Shown here: piece after piece, positions 1 to 6,579 of the stretch
Layout of the letters: each line of letters starts with the position of its first letter
Numbering within the stretch: position 1 is the stretch's first letter
Source: Rickettsiales bacterium
GTDB taxonomy: Bacteria > Pseudomonadota > Alphaproteobacteria > TMED109
Length of the DNA stretch: 11,655 nucleotides
Assembly: GCA_002689905.1 (NCBI GenBank)
Contig: NZIN01000040.1
Coordinates: forward strand, 1 to 11,655
Direction: 5' to 3'
The notes under the pieces: model-generated
The model's database searches: none
The model's input: the letters and a program-made list of their open reading frames with translations, nothing else
What the model was told of the DNA's origin: nothing
Made by a program: the position numbers and the translations under genes

Positions 1-54
1 AATCTAATAATAAAAAAGTTAATAAAGTTAAAAAAAAATATATATGATCAATAA
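1..54 (+). CDS. def: C-terminal end of an upstream gene, probably peptide deformylase (partial)
   Basis: Frame 1 is open from the first base and ends with TAA at 52-54, giving a 17-residue lysine- and isoleucine-rich tail that overlaps the fmt start by 11 bases. The tail (I-I-K-K-L-I-K-L-K-K) resembles the basic end of alphaproteobacterial peptide deformylases, which remove the formyl group that Fmt adds and are commonly encoded directly before fmt. The identity is inferred from this short match and from gene order; no catalytic motif lies inside the window. A chance open frame in AT-rich DNA is the main alternative. Confidence 0.5.
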   Translation, partial: NLIIKKLIKLKKNIYDQ

Positions 55-988
55 ATTAAATTTAGCTTACTTTGCTGGAGGAGCTGAGTTTACCTTAGAG
101 CCTTTTTCTTCTATATTAGAAAGCAAACATAGTATTAAAATTATTTACACAAAAAAATTAAAGTCTGCAGGAAAAGTTAAAAAGAAAGGATCTAATGAAT
201 TATTCATCCTAGCCTTGAAAAAAAATATTGAAACTATTGCTATTGATAAACTGATAAGTAGTGAGCATATCGAAAAGTTAAAAAAACTTAAATTAGACTT
301 TATAATAGTTTTTTCTTTTGGCATTATTTTACCAAAAGAAATACTTGATATTCCAAAATATGGTTGTATTAATATACATACTTCCTTACTGCCTAAATGG
401 AGAGGAGCCTCTCCAATTCAACATGCTTTATTAAATAATGAAAAAGAAACGGGATTTACTTTTATAAGCATGAATGAGAAATTAGATGAAGGTGATATTA
501 TATATAAAGAAAGAATTAACATAGAAAATATAGATAATTATCAAACGTTATTGTATAGAATTACAAAATTAGCTTCCAATAGATTAATTGAAATAATAGA
601 GAAACTAGCTGATGATAAAATAAAAATAGTTAAGCAAGACAACAGTAAAGCAAGTTATTGTTATAAAATTAAAAAAGAGCATACCTACATAAAGTTTGAT
701 AATACAGCTTCTAGGATTTTGGGACAGGTAAAGGCATTTGCTCCTTTCCCTGGTGCAAAATTCTTCTTAAAAGGAGAGTTAATAAAAATATTAGAAGCTA
801 AGGTGGAAAAAGAGAGTATAAATAATGAAGACTATGGAGTTGTAGTTGATAACAGTTTATTGATATCTTGTAAAAAAGGTTTCATTAGATTAATAAAAGT
901 TCAAAGAGAGGGGAAAAGTATTATGAATGTGAAAGATCTATTAAATGGTTGGAAGGTGAAAGTAGGATTGAAGGTAAATGCAGAATAG
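44..988 (+). CDS. fmt: Methionyl-tRNA formyltransferase
   Basis: Transfers a formyl group from 10-formyltetrahydrofolate to the methionine on initiator tRNA in the cytoplasm. The protein has 314 residues, normal for the family. The N-terminal formyltransferase domain carries the catalytic triad equivalents N110, H112 and D148, seen in INIHTSLLPKWRGASPIQ (109-126) and LDEGD (147-151). The C-terminal tRNA-binding domain follows from about 210, with the typical AFAPFPGAKF segment. Two usually conserved stretches have drifted: the GTPxF turn near the start reads GGAEF (12-16), and the loop that contacts the tRNA acceptor stem in E. coli is here mainly lysines (37-48, K44 aligned with E. coli R42). 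The ATG at 44 has no obvious Shine-Dalgarno site and overlaps the preceding open frame, suggesting translational coupling. The gene overlaps the following permease gene by 11 bases. truA, often next after fmt, is absent here. Confidence 0.95.
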   Translation: MINKLNLAYFAGGAEFTLEPFSSILESKHSIKIIYTKKLKSAGKVKKKGSNELFILALKKNIETIAIDKLISSEHIEKLKKLKLDFIIVFSFGIILPKEILDIPKYGCINIHTSLLPKWRGASPIQHALLNNEKETGFTFISMNEKLDEGDIIYKERINIENIDNYQTLLYRITKLASNRLIEIIEKLADDKIKIVKQDNSKASYCYKIKKEHTYIKFDNTASRILGQVKAFAPFPGAKFFLKGELIKILEAKVEKESINNEDYGVVVDNSLLISCKKGFIRLIKVQREGKSIMNVKDLLNGWKVKVGLKVNAE

Positions 989-1760
989 TAAAAAAATAAA
1001 GATGGTTAATTGGGTAGGAATGTATACTCTATTGCTTAAAGAAACCAAAAGGTTTTGTAAGGTTTATCAGCAAACAATATTAGCTCCTGCTTTTACTTCA
1101 CTATTATTTTTTCTAGTTATATCTATAGCAATTGGCTCAAAAGTTGACTATCAATTTAATTATATTAATTTTTTAGCACCAGGCTTAGTAATTATGACAA
1201 TGATGCAAAATGCATTTGCTAATACGTCTTCTTCTATATTAGGATCTAAAATGCAGGGTAACATAGTCGATTTATTAATGCCTCCGTTAAATCCTAATGA
1301 AATCATAATATCTTATATATCTGCAGCATTAATTAGATCAATTCTAGTTGGGTTGATTACTTATTTAGTAATCTTTCCTTTTACGAGCCTAGTTTTGAAT
1401 AATTTTATTATAATAATAATTTATTCTTTATTAGGTTCTATATTTTTAGCTCTACTAGGTTTGATGGCTGGAATATGGTCTGAAAAATTTGACAATATGT
1501 CAGGAATAACTAATTTCATAATTACTCCATTAACCTTTCTTTCAGGAACCTTTTACACTATTGATAGACTTCCAGAACCATTTTATACAATAAGTTTATT
1601 TAACCCTTTTTATTATATAATAGATGGATTTCGCCAAGGTTTTCAAAGAGAAGTAAGTTATGATTTGGCTTATGGAATTACTTATTTAAGTATGCTAAAT
1701 TTATTAATATATTTAGTAAGTTATAGAATTTTAAAAAAAGGATGGATGCTCAAGCCCTGA
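978..1760 (+). CDS. ABC-2 type transporter permease (YadH/NodJ-like)
   Basis: Integral inner-membrane subunit of an ABC exporter; the substrate cannot be read from sequence. The 260 residues hold about six hydrophobic spans, near 33-53, 63-82, 109-134, 142-165, 175-193 and 232-248. The amphipathic start (W12-G14, then KETKRF 21-26 and QTILAP 31-37) and the LSGTFYTIDRLPEP (188-201) plus NPFYYIIDGFRQG (209-221) segments are characteristic of the YadH/NodJ branch of ABC-2 permeases. No ATP-binding partner is in the window, so the ATPase must be encoded upstream or elsewhere. The start overlaps fmt by 11 bases; an ATG at 1002 (M9, just before N11-W12) is also possible, since neither start has a well-spaced ribosome-binding site. 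argD follows after 9 bases. Its place in an fmt/arg operon does not by itself suggest a substrate. Confidence 0.88.
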   Translation: MQNSKKIKMVNWVGMYTLLLKETKRFCKVYQQTILAPAFTSLLFFLVISIAIGSKVDYQFNYINFLAPGLVIMTMMQNAFANTSSSILGSKMQGNIVDLLMPPLNPNEIIISYISAALIRSILVGLITYLVIFPFTSLVLNNFIIIIIYSLLGSIFLALLGLMAGIWSEKFDNMSGITNFIITPLTFLSGTFYTIDRLPEPFYTISLFNPFYYIIDGFRQGFQREVSYDLAYGITYLSMLNLLIYLVSYRILKKGWMLKP

Positions 1761-1769
1761 TATTTTATC

Positions 1770-2948
1770 ATGTCCAATTATTTACTCTCAAATTATGCAA
1801 GAATTAATATAACTTTTACTCACGGTAAAGGTGCTTGGTTGTACTCAAGTGATAAAAAAAAATATTTAGATTTTGCCTCTGGTATAGCAGTAAATTGCTT
1901 GGGGCATTCTAATGAAATTTTATTAAAAGCATTAAGACAACAATCTAAGAAACTTTGGCATACATCAAACTTATATAAAATAAAAGAACAAGAGGACTTA
2001 GCCAAAGAAATTTGTAAAAAATCGTTTGCAAGAAAAGTTTTTTTCTGTAATTCAGGTGCTGAGGCTACTGAAGGAGCAATTAAAATTATAAGAAAGTATC
2101 ATTATGCAAATAAAAATTACAAAAAAACTAAAATAATAGTTTTTAATAATGCTTTTCATGGTAGAACTCTTACGGGTATATTAGCAGGATCAAGTGATAG
2201 TCATAGAGAGGGATTTTTGCCTAGAACTAAAACTACTGGAGGCTTTATTAGAATAAACTTTAATAGTATAGATAATCTAAAAAAAATTATTAATGAAGAA
2301 ACAGCAGGAGTTTTTTTAGAGCCAATTCAAGGAGAAGGTGGAATTAATGTTGCTACTAAAAAATTTTTAAAAGAAGTTAGAAAAATATGTAATGAAAAAA
2401 ACATTTTATTAGCTTTAGACGAGGTTCAATGTGGTATTGGAAGAGCTGGCAAGCTATTTGCTCACGAATGGAGTGGTATTAAACCTGATTTATTAACATC
2501 TGCCAAAGGGCTTGGTGGAGGTTTCCCAATAGGAGCGATTTTACTAAATAATAAAGTATCAAAAGTTATTGAGCCCGGAAGCCATGGCTCTACTTTTGGA
2601 GGAAATCAATTAGCAAGTGCAGTTGGTTTAGCAGTTATCAAAGAGGTATCAAAAAAGAAGATTCTGAATAATGTAAATAAATTAGGAAATTACTTAAATA
2701 AAGAAATAAATAATTTAGTTATAAAAAATAAAAAAGTAATAAGTCATGTTTACGGAAAAGGTTTAATGATAGGTATAAAATGTAATATACCTAATAATAA
2801 ACTAGCGATTTCCTTAAGAAATAAAGGTCTTTTAGTAGTTTCAGCTTCTAATAATGTTATTAGGCTGCTACCACCATTAAATATTTCTAAACAGGAAGCA
2901 GAAAAAGCAATTAGTATAATTAATGAGGCTCTTAATGACTTTAAGTAA
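1770..2948 (+). CDS. argD: Acetylornithine aminotransferase
   Basis: Class III pyridoxal-phosphate aminotransferase that converts N-acetylglutamate semialdehyde and glutamate to N-acetylornithine in arginine synthesis; in many bacteria the same enzyme also works as succinyl-diaminopimelate aminotransferase (DapC) in lysine synthesis. The 392-residue length is normal. Visible motifs are the cofactor phosphate-binding SGAEAT (95-100), AFHGRT (128-133), EPIQGEGG (184-191), LDEVQCGIGR (216-225, with D217 and Q220) and the Schiff-base lysine K246 in TSAKGLGGGFPIGA (243-256), followed by HGSTFGGN (272-279). The gene starts 9 bases after the permease stop without a clear Shine-Dalgarno site and overlaps argF by 14 bases if argF starts at 2935. 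Assignment as argD rather than another ornithine-type aminotransferase rests on the motif set and the adjacent argF. Confidence 0.95.
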   Translation: MSNYLLSNYARINITFTHGKGAWLYSSDKKKYLDFASGIAVNCLGHSNEILLKALRQQSKKLWHTSNLYKIKEQEDLAKEICKKSFARKVFFCNSGAEATEGAIKIIRKYHYANKNYKKTKIIVFNNAFHGRTLTGILAGSSDSHREGFLPRTKTTGGFIRINFNSIDNLKKIINEETAGVFLEPIQGEGGINVATKKFLKEVRKICNEKNILLALDEVQCGIGRAGKLFAHEWSGIKPDLLTSAKGLGGGFPIGAILLNNKVSKVIEPGSHGSTFGGNQLASAVGLAVIKEVSKKKILNNVNKLGNYLNKEINNLVIKNKKVISHVYGKGLMIGIKCNIPNNKLAISLRNKGLLVVSASNNVIRLLPPLNISKQEAEKAISIINEALNDFK

Positions 2949-3858
2949 TAGAAATTTTATAAATTTATCAGATATTAATAGAAATGATATAGACATAATA
3001 ATTAAGAGAGCAAAGTTTCTTAAAAAAGCTAGAAAAAATAATAGGGTAGTTAAAAAAACACTGCCTTACATTAATCTCGCAATGATATTTGAGAAACCTT
3101 CTACACGTACTAGAGTTTCATTTGAAATTGCGATACAAGAATTAGGTGGTAAAGCTATTATTTTGGATGAAAATACAACCCACCTAGCTAGAGGAGAAAC
3201 TATAGCAGATACTGCAAGGGTCTTAGATAGATATTGTCATATATTTATGATTAGAACGACTAGTCATGAAAAACTGGTAGAATATCAAAAGTACGCGAAG
3301 GCTCCTATTATTAATGGTTTAAGTAATATATCACATCCATGTCAAGTTTTGGCAGATATTATGGCTTATGAAGAAAATAGAGGAAAGATAGGTAAGAAAA
3401 AAATTACATGGATGGGAGACTTGAATAACGTTCTTTATTCATGGGTAGAAGCCTCAAATATTTTTGGTTTTGAGCTTTTTATCTCTCACCCAAAGCAAGT
3501 GAAGCTGAAAGGAACACTTAAGCAAATAGCTAAAGGAAGAAAAAATATAACTTTTACACAAGATGTAAAGACAGCAGTAAAAGATAGTAATTGTATTATA
3601 ACAGACACTTGGTTTTCAATGGGAAGTAAAAAAAATAAATTACTTGAAAAGCAATTTTTAAAGTATCAGGTTAATGAAAAAATTATTAAGCATGCAAATA
3701 ATAAAGTAGTTTTCATGCATTGTTTACCTGCAAAAAGAGGTAAAGAAGTTACAGAAGGTATTATAGATGATGTGAATATATCAATAGTTTGGGACGCGGC
3801 GGAAAATAGATTACACGTACAAAAAGCAATACTTGAATGGTGTTTAAAAAAAATATGA
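2935..3858 (+). CDS. argF: Ornithine carbamoyltransferase, anabolic
   Basis: Forms citrulline from ornithine and carbamoyl phosphate, the sixth step of arginine synthesis. With the start at 2935 the protein has 307 residues. It shows the carbamoyl-phosphate loop STRTR (56-60), HPCQ (134-137), the ornithine-specific DTWFSMG (224-230) and the HCLPA motif (262-266) with the catalytic cysteine C263. The SMG loop distinguishes it from aspartate carbamoyltransferases. I prefer the ATG at 2935 over an in-frame ATG at 2923 because GAGG at 2925-2928 lies 6 bases upstream and homologues begin near this point; the later start still lies inside the end of argD, so the two are probably coupled. The stop overlaps the next gene as ATGA. 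In many alphaproteobacteria hslO (Hsp33) follows argF; here a lipoprotein gene does. Confidence 0.95.
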   Translation: MTLSNRNFINLSDINRNDIDIIIKRAKFLKKARKNNRVVKKTLPYINLAMIFEKPSTRTRVSFEIAIQELGGKAIILDENTTHLARGETIADTARVLDRYCHIFMIRTTSHEKLVEYQKYAKAPIINGLSNISHPCQVLADIMAYEENRGKIGKKKITWMGDLNNVLYSWVEASNIFGFELFISHPKQVKLKGTLKQIAKGRKNITFTQDVKTAVKDSNCIITDTWFSMGSKKNKLLEKQFLKYQVNEKIIKHANNKVVFMHCLPAKRGKEVTEGIIDDVNISIVWDAAENRLHVQKAILEWCLKKI

Positions 3859-4445
3859 ATTATGGTTACTTAAGATTAATAAAGATTCTTTTATTATTTT
3901 TTATCCTATCAAGCTGTACATATAAATATGACAATAAAAAGATAGAAAGTTATAATGACTATAAGAAAATTTATTTAAATGTAGGAAGTTTAGAATTAAA
4001 AAAAAATCGTTCAGAAGAAAAAGTTTTCAAAAATTCAATAGAGCAGATGATATTTGATAAACTTCTCATTAGTTTTGAACAATGGGCATTAAATAAGTTT
4101 CAAGTTAAGGAATCAGATAATAATATGTATGTTGATTTAGAAGGTTTAAAAATAAAATTTAAAAATGACAAAAAATCTAAAGTTTCTAAATATTCTTTTT
4201 ACGAAAAAAAAAAAGAAATTTATGAAATAGATTTTATTTTTTCTTTAACCTTTATCAATAAAAATAAAACGGCGAAAAAGGTAATAATTAATTCTAAGAA
4301 GAACTTCACTTTATTTAATAATTATTCTATTAAAAAAAGAAATGAAGTAGTTGATTTAAATTTAAAAAAATTGATGTATTTAATAGATAGTAAAGTTAGT
4401 AGAGATTTATCTAATGAAATGTTTTATGAGTTTATATTAAATTAA
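3855..4445 (+). CDS. Small predicted lipoprotein of unknown function
   Basis: A 196-residue protein with a lipoprotein signal: N-terminal K/R residues, a hydrophobic stretch at 11-18, and the lipobox L18-S19-S20-C21, so C21 should be lipidated after cleavage by signal peptidase II. The mature part is lysine- and asparagine-rich and has no further membrane span, suggesting a membrane-anchored periplasmic protein. I do not recognise a named family. The layout (early beta-like YKKIYLNVGSLEL, a W-containing helix near 76, alternating strands, then a charged C-terminal helix) recalls a family of alphaproteobacterial lipoproteins of unknown function, but this is from memory and weak. I chose the ATG at 3855 because it makes an ATGA overlap with the argF stop and puts the lipobox at a normal distance; an in-frame ATG at 3837 would add six residues. 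An 11-A run lies at 4204-4214. The stop abuts the lysK stop. Confidence 0.75.
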   Translation: MNYGYLRLIKILLLFFILSSCTYKYDNKKIESYNDYKKIYLNVGSLELKKNRSEEKVFKNSIEQMIFDKLLISFEQWALNKFQVKESDNNMYVDLEGLKIKFKNDKKSKVSKYSFYEKKKEIYEIDFIFSLTFINKNKTAKKVIINSKKNFTLFNNYSIKKRNEVVDLNLKKLMYLIDSKVSRDLSNEMFYEFILN

Positions 4446-6002
4446 TTATTTAATTACTTCTTCTAACAATGATAGAACGTTATCTTTGCCATAAACTTTA
4501 AAGAAGGAACCTAATCTGGGACCATTTTCAGAACCAAATAGAACTTGATATAATGCAATAAACCACTTTCTTAAATCTTCTGGGTAAATGTCTTTTCCAG
4601 CGCTATAAATTAGCTTTTGATAGTCTTCAGACTCTACTTGATTATCTAATTTTCTTATTTCACTTATAAGCTTAATAATGCAAGATTTTTCGTCATTACT
4701 AGGCTTTCTTTTTTTTATATTAGGAAGTATAAATTTTTTATAATACTGAATAGAGAATAATATTATTTTATCTAATTCACTTTCAGCAGGTTTTACAATG
4801 TTATTTTCTAAGTAGATCTTAACAAAATTCTTTATAGTAATTTTATCGGTGCTATTTAAAGCAGTTACTAATTTCAGAAGTGTTGAAAATTCAATTGGAT
4901 AGGTAGTTTCAGGAATACTTTTTTGATGAATATGCCATAAAGGGTTTTCATATATTTTTTCTTTTTCTTTATTTTTTAAGTTTTCAAATAGCTTCTTATA
5001 TTCATCCATGCTTTTAGGTATGCAATCAAAGTAAAGCCTTTTAGCTCTTCTAGGATTATTGTACATAAATAGTGATAAGCTATCTGAGGAACCATATTCT
5101 AGCCACTGCTCAATACTTAATCCATTACCCTTAGATTTTGAAATTTTTTCACCCTTTTCATCTAAAAATAGTTCATAAGCCATATTAACAGGAATTTTTT
5201 TTTCAATAAAATTAGCTATCCTGCTAGATAGTTCGAATGATGGAATTAAGTCTTTTCCATTCATTTCGTAGTCAATATCCAGAGCTGACCACCTCATAGC
5301 CCAATCTACTTTCCATTGCAACTTACAATTTCCACCAGTGACTAATACTTCCTCATAATTATTATTCATTTTATAGGCTATGATCCCATCTTTTTTATCT
5401 ATAACCTCGATAGGTACTTGTAGTACCTTTTTCGTTTTTCTACAAATAGGAAGGAATGGAGAATAGCTCTCCCTTCTCTCCTTTCTTAATGTTGGTAATA
5501 CTATATTCATAATTTGATCATAGTTTTCTAGAATATTTAAAAGTTGTTTATCAAATTTGCCACTTTTATAATAGGACGTAGAAGAAATAAAATCATAATC
5601 AAAATCAAAATCATTTAAAAAACTTTTTAAAAGATTATTATTTCTATCAGCATAACTTTCATATTCATCAGTAAAATCAGGAATGCTGCTTAATGGATAA
5701 TCTATAAAATTATTAAGTTTTTCAGGGTAAGGATAATCTTCAGGGACTTTTCTCAATGCATCTAAATCATCTGAGAATGTAATCAAACTGGTAGAATAAT
5801 CAGATATTTCACTTAAACAGTTTCTTACCATATTAGTTCTAAGCACCTCAGCAAATGTTCCTATATGAGGATCTCCTGAGGGGCCATAACCTGTTTCAAA
5901 AGTAACTTGATTTTTATTAGGTAATTTAGAAATACTATTTTTAATTTTTATAGCTTCTTGAAAAGGCCAAGCCTTTATTTTTTTATAATTTATATCACTC
6001 AT
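4446..6002 (-). CDS. lysK: Lysyl-tRNA synthetase, class I
   Basis: Attaches lysine to tRNA-Lys in the cytoplasm. This is the class I (archaeal-type) enzyme common in alphaproteobacteria, unrelated in fold to the class II LysS of E. coli. With the start at 6002 the protein has 518 residues, normal for the family. The Rossmann-fold signatures are clear: HIGT within GPSGDPHIGTF (40-50) and the KMSKS-type EKISKSKGNG (285-294). Between them are the typical GGNCKLQWKVDWAMRW (223-238) and EMNGKDL. The C-terminal helical anticodon-binding part ends with a YPEDLRKWFIALYQVLFG-like segment. A GTG at 6023 would add seven residues, but those lie inside yciB; the ATG at 6002 matches the family start (SDINYKKIKAWPFQEA). 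The Shine-Dalgarno site is weak. The gene starts 4 bases after the yciB stop, so it is the last gene of the dapF transcript. Confidence 0.95.
   Translation of the reverse strand: MSDINYKKIKAWPFQEAIKIKNSISKLPNKNQVTFETGYGPSGDPHIGTFAEVLRTNMVRNCLSEISDYSTSLITFSDDLDALRKVPEDYPYPEKLNNFIDYPLSSIPDFTDEYESYADRNNNLLKSFLNDFDFDYDFISSTSYYKSGKFDKQLLNILENYDQIMNIVLPTLRKERRESYSPFLPICRKTKKVLQVPIEVIDKKDGIIAYKMNNNYEEVLVTGGNCKLQWKVDWAMRWSALDIDYEMNGKDLIPSFELSSRIANFIEKKIPVNMAYELFLDEKGEKISKSKGNGLSIEQWLEYGSSDSLSLFMYNNPRRAKRLYFDCIPKSMDEYKKLFENLKNKEKEKIYENPLWHIHQKSIPETTYPIEFSTLLKLVTALNSTDKITIKNFVKIYLENNIVKPAESELDKIILFSIQYYKKFILPNIKKRKPSNDEKSCIIKLISEIRKLDNQVESEDYQKLIYSAGKDIYPEDLRKWFIALYQVLFGSENGPRLGSFFKVYGKDNVLSLLEEVIK
5412..5432 (+). 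terminator. Terminator-like hairpin antisense inside lysK
   Basis: On the plus strand AGGTAC (5412-5417) and GTACCT (5423-5428) form a perfect 6-base-pair stem around a 5-base loop, and the stem runs into a tract of five T (5428-5432). This has the form of a small intrinsic terminator for transcripts entering lysK in antisense from the convergent fmt-argF block. The stem is short with only three G-C pairs and lies in a coding region, so it may be chance. Confidence 0.25.
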
Positions 6003-6006
6003 TAAT

Positions 6007-6579
6007 TTACTTTTTATTACCACTATCTCTTGTAATCAGAGGAAGTTGTAGTAAAGCAAATACTAAAGTTAAAGGTAAAATACCAAATACCTTAAAACTT
6101 ACCCAGAACTCAGTGGATTGAGTCCGCCAAACTATTTCATTAATTAAAGCTAGTAAAATAAAAAACATAGACCACCTTAACGTAAGTGTTTTCCATGTTT
6201 TTTCCTGTAAAACAAATGCTTTACTCATAGCCATTTTCAGAAATAATTTATTAAACTTTAATCCTATTAAAAGTATTGAGGCGAAAATTAAATTAATTAG
6301 AGTTGGCTTAAATTTAATAAAAAAATCATCTTTTAAAAAAATAGTAAGACTACCAAAAATAATAAGAAAAGCTCCAGTAACAATTGGCATCCAAGGTATT
6401 TTTTTATCTATATACCACGCAAATGGAATAACTATTATTGAAACTATTATAAAGTAAAATGTAGCTTGAAAAATTCCTTCCAAAGGAATCTTTTCTATAA
6501 TGGTTTTTTCATGTGAATTGACTAAAAAAAAGACAACTAATGGAATAACTTCAAAAAATAATTTTATGTAAGCTTTCAT
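6007..6579 (-). CDS. yciB: Septation protein A family membrane protein (YciB/IspZ)
   Basis: Multi-spanning inner-membrane protein of the YciB (also called IspA/IspZ) family, linked in enterobacteria and Shigella to cell-envelope synthesis and septation; the biochemical role is unsettled. The 190 residues give about six hydrophobic spans, near 4-21, 33-56, 63-82, 93-108, 133-150 and 160-178. The family signature is well kept: FIKFKPTLINLIFA (87-100), then LTLRW (132-136) and NEIVWRTQSTEFW (147-159) leading into FKVFGILPLTL (162-172). The start overlaps the ftsY stop as ATGA and has an excellent AGGAG site (plus-strand 6587-6591) with a 7-base spacer, one of the few strong ribosome-binding sites in this window. 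The order mtaB-ftsY-yciB is typical of alphaproteobacteria. Confidence 0.92.
   Translation of the reverse strand: MKAYIKLFFEVIPLVVFFLVNSHEKTIIEKIPLEGIFQATFYFIIVSIIVIPFAWYIDKKIPWMPIVTGAFLIIFGSLTIFLKDDFFIKFKPTLINLIFASILLIGLKFNKLFLKMAMSKAFVLQEKTWKTLTLRWSMFFILLALINEIVWRTQSTEFWVSFKVFGILPLTLVFALLQLPLITRDSGNKK

Noticed and set aside
1820..2005. Short minus-strand open frame inside argD
   Set aside because: Antisense to conserved argD sequence, with no ribosome-binding site or domain.
4440..4455. Inverted repeat AATTAA-TTAT-TTAATT across the two stop codons at the convergent junction
   Set aside because: Six A-T pairs only, no G-C pairs and no proper T-tract; such repeats are expected by chance in this base composition, so I did not call a terminator.
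6002..6023. GTG start that would lengthen LysK by seven residues
   Set aside because: It lies inside the end of yciB, lacks a ribosome-binding site, and the ATG at 6002 matches the usual start of the family.
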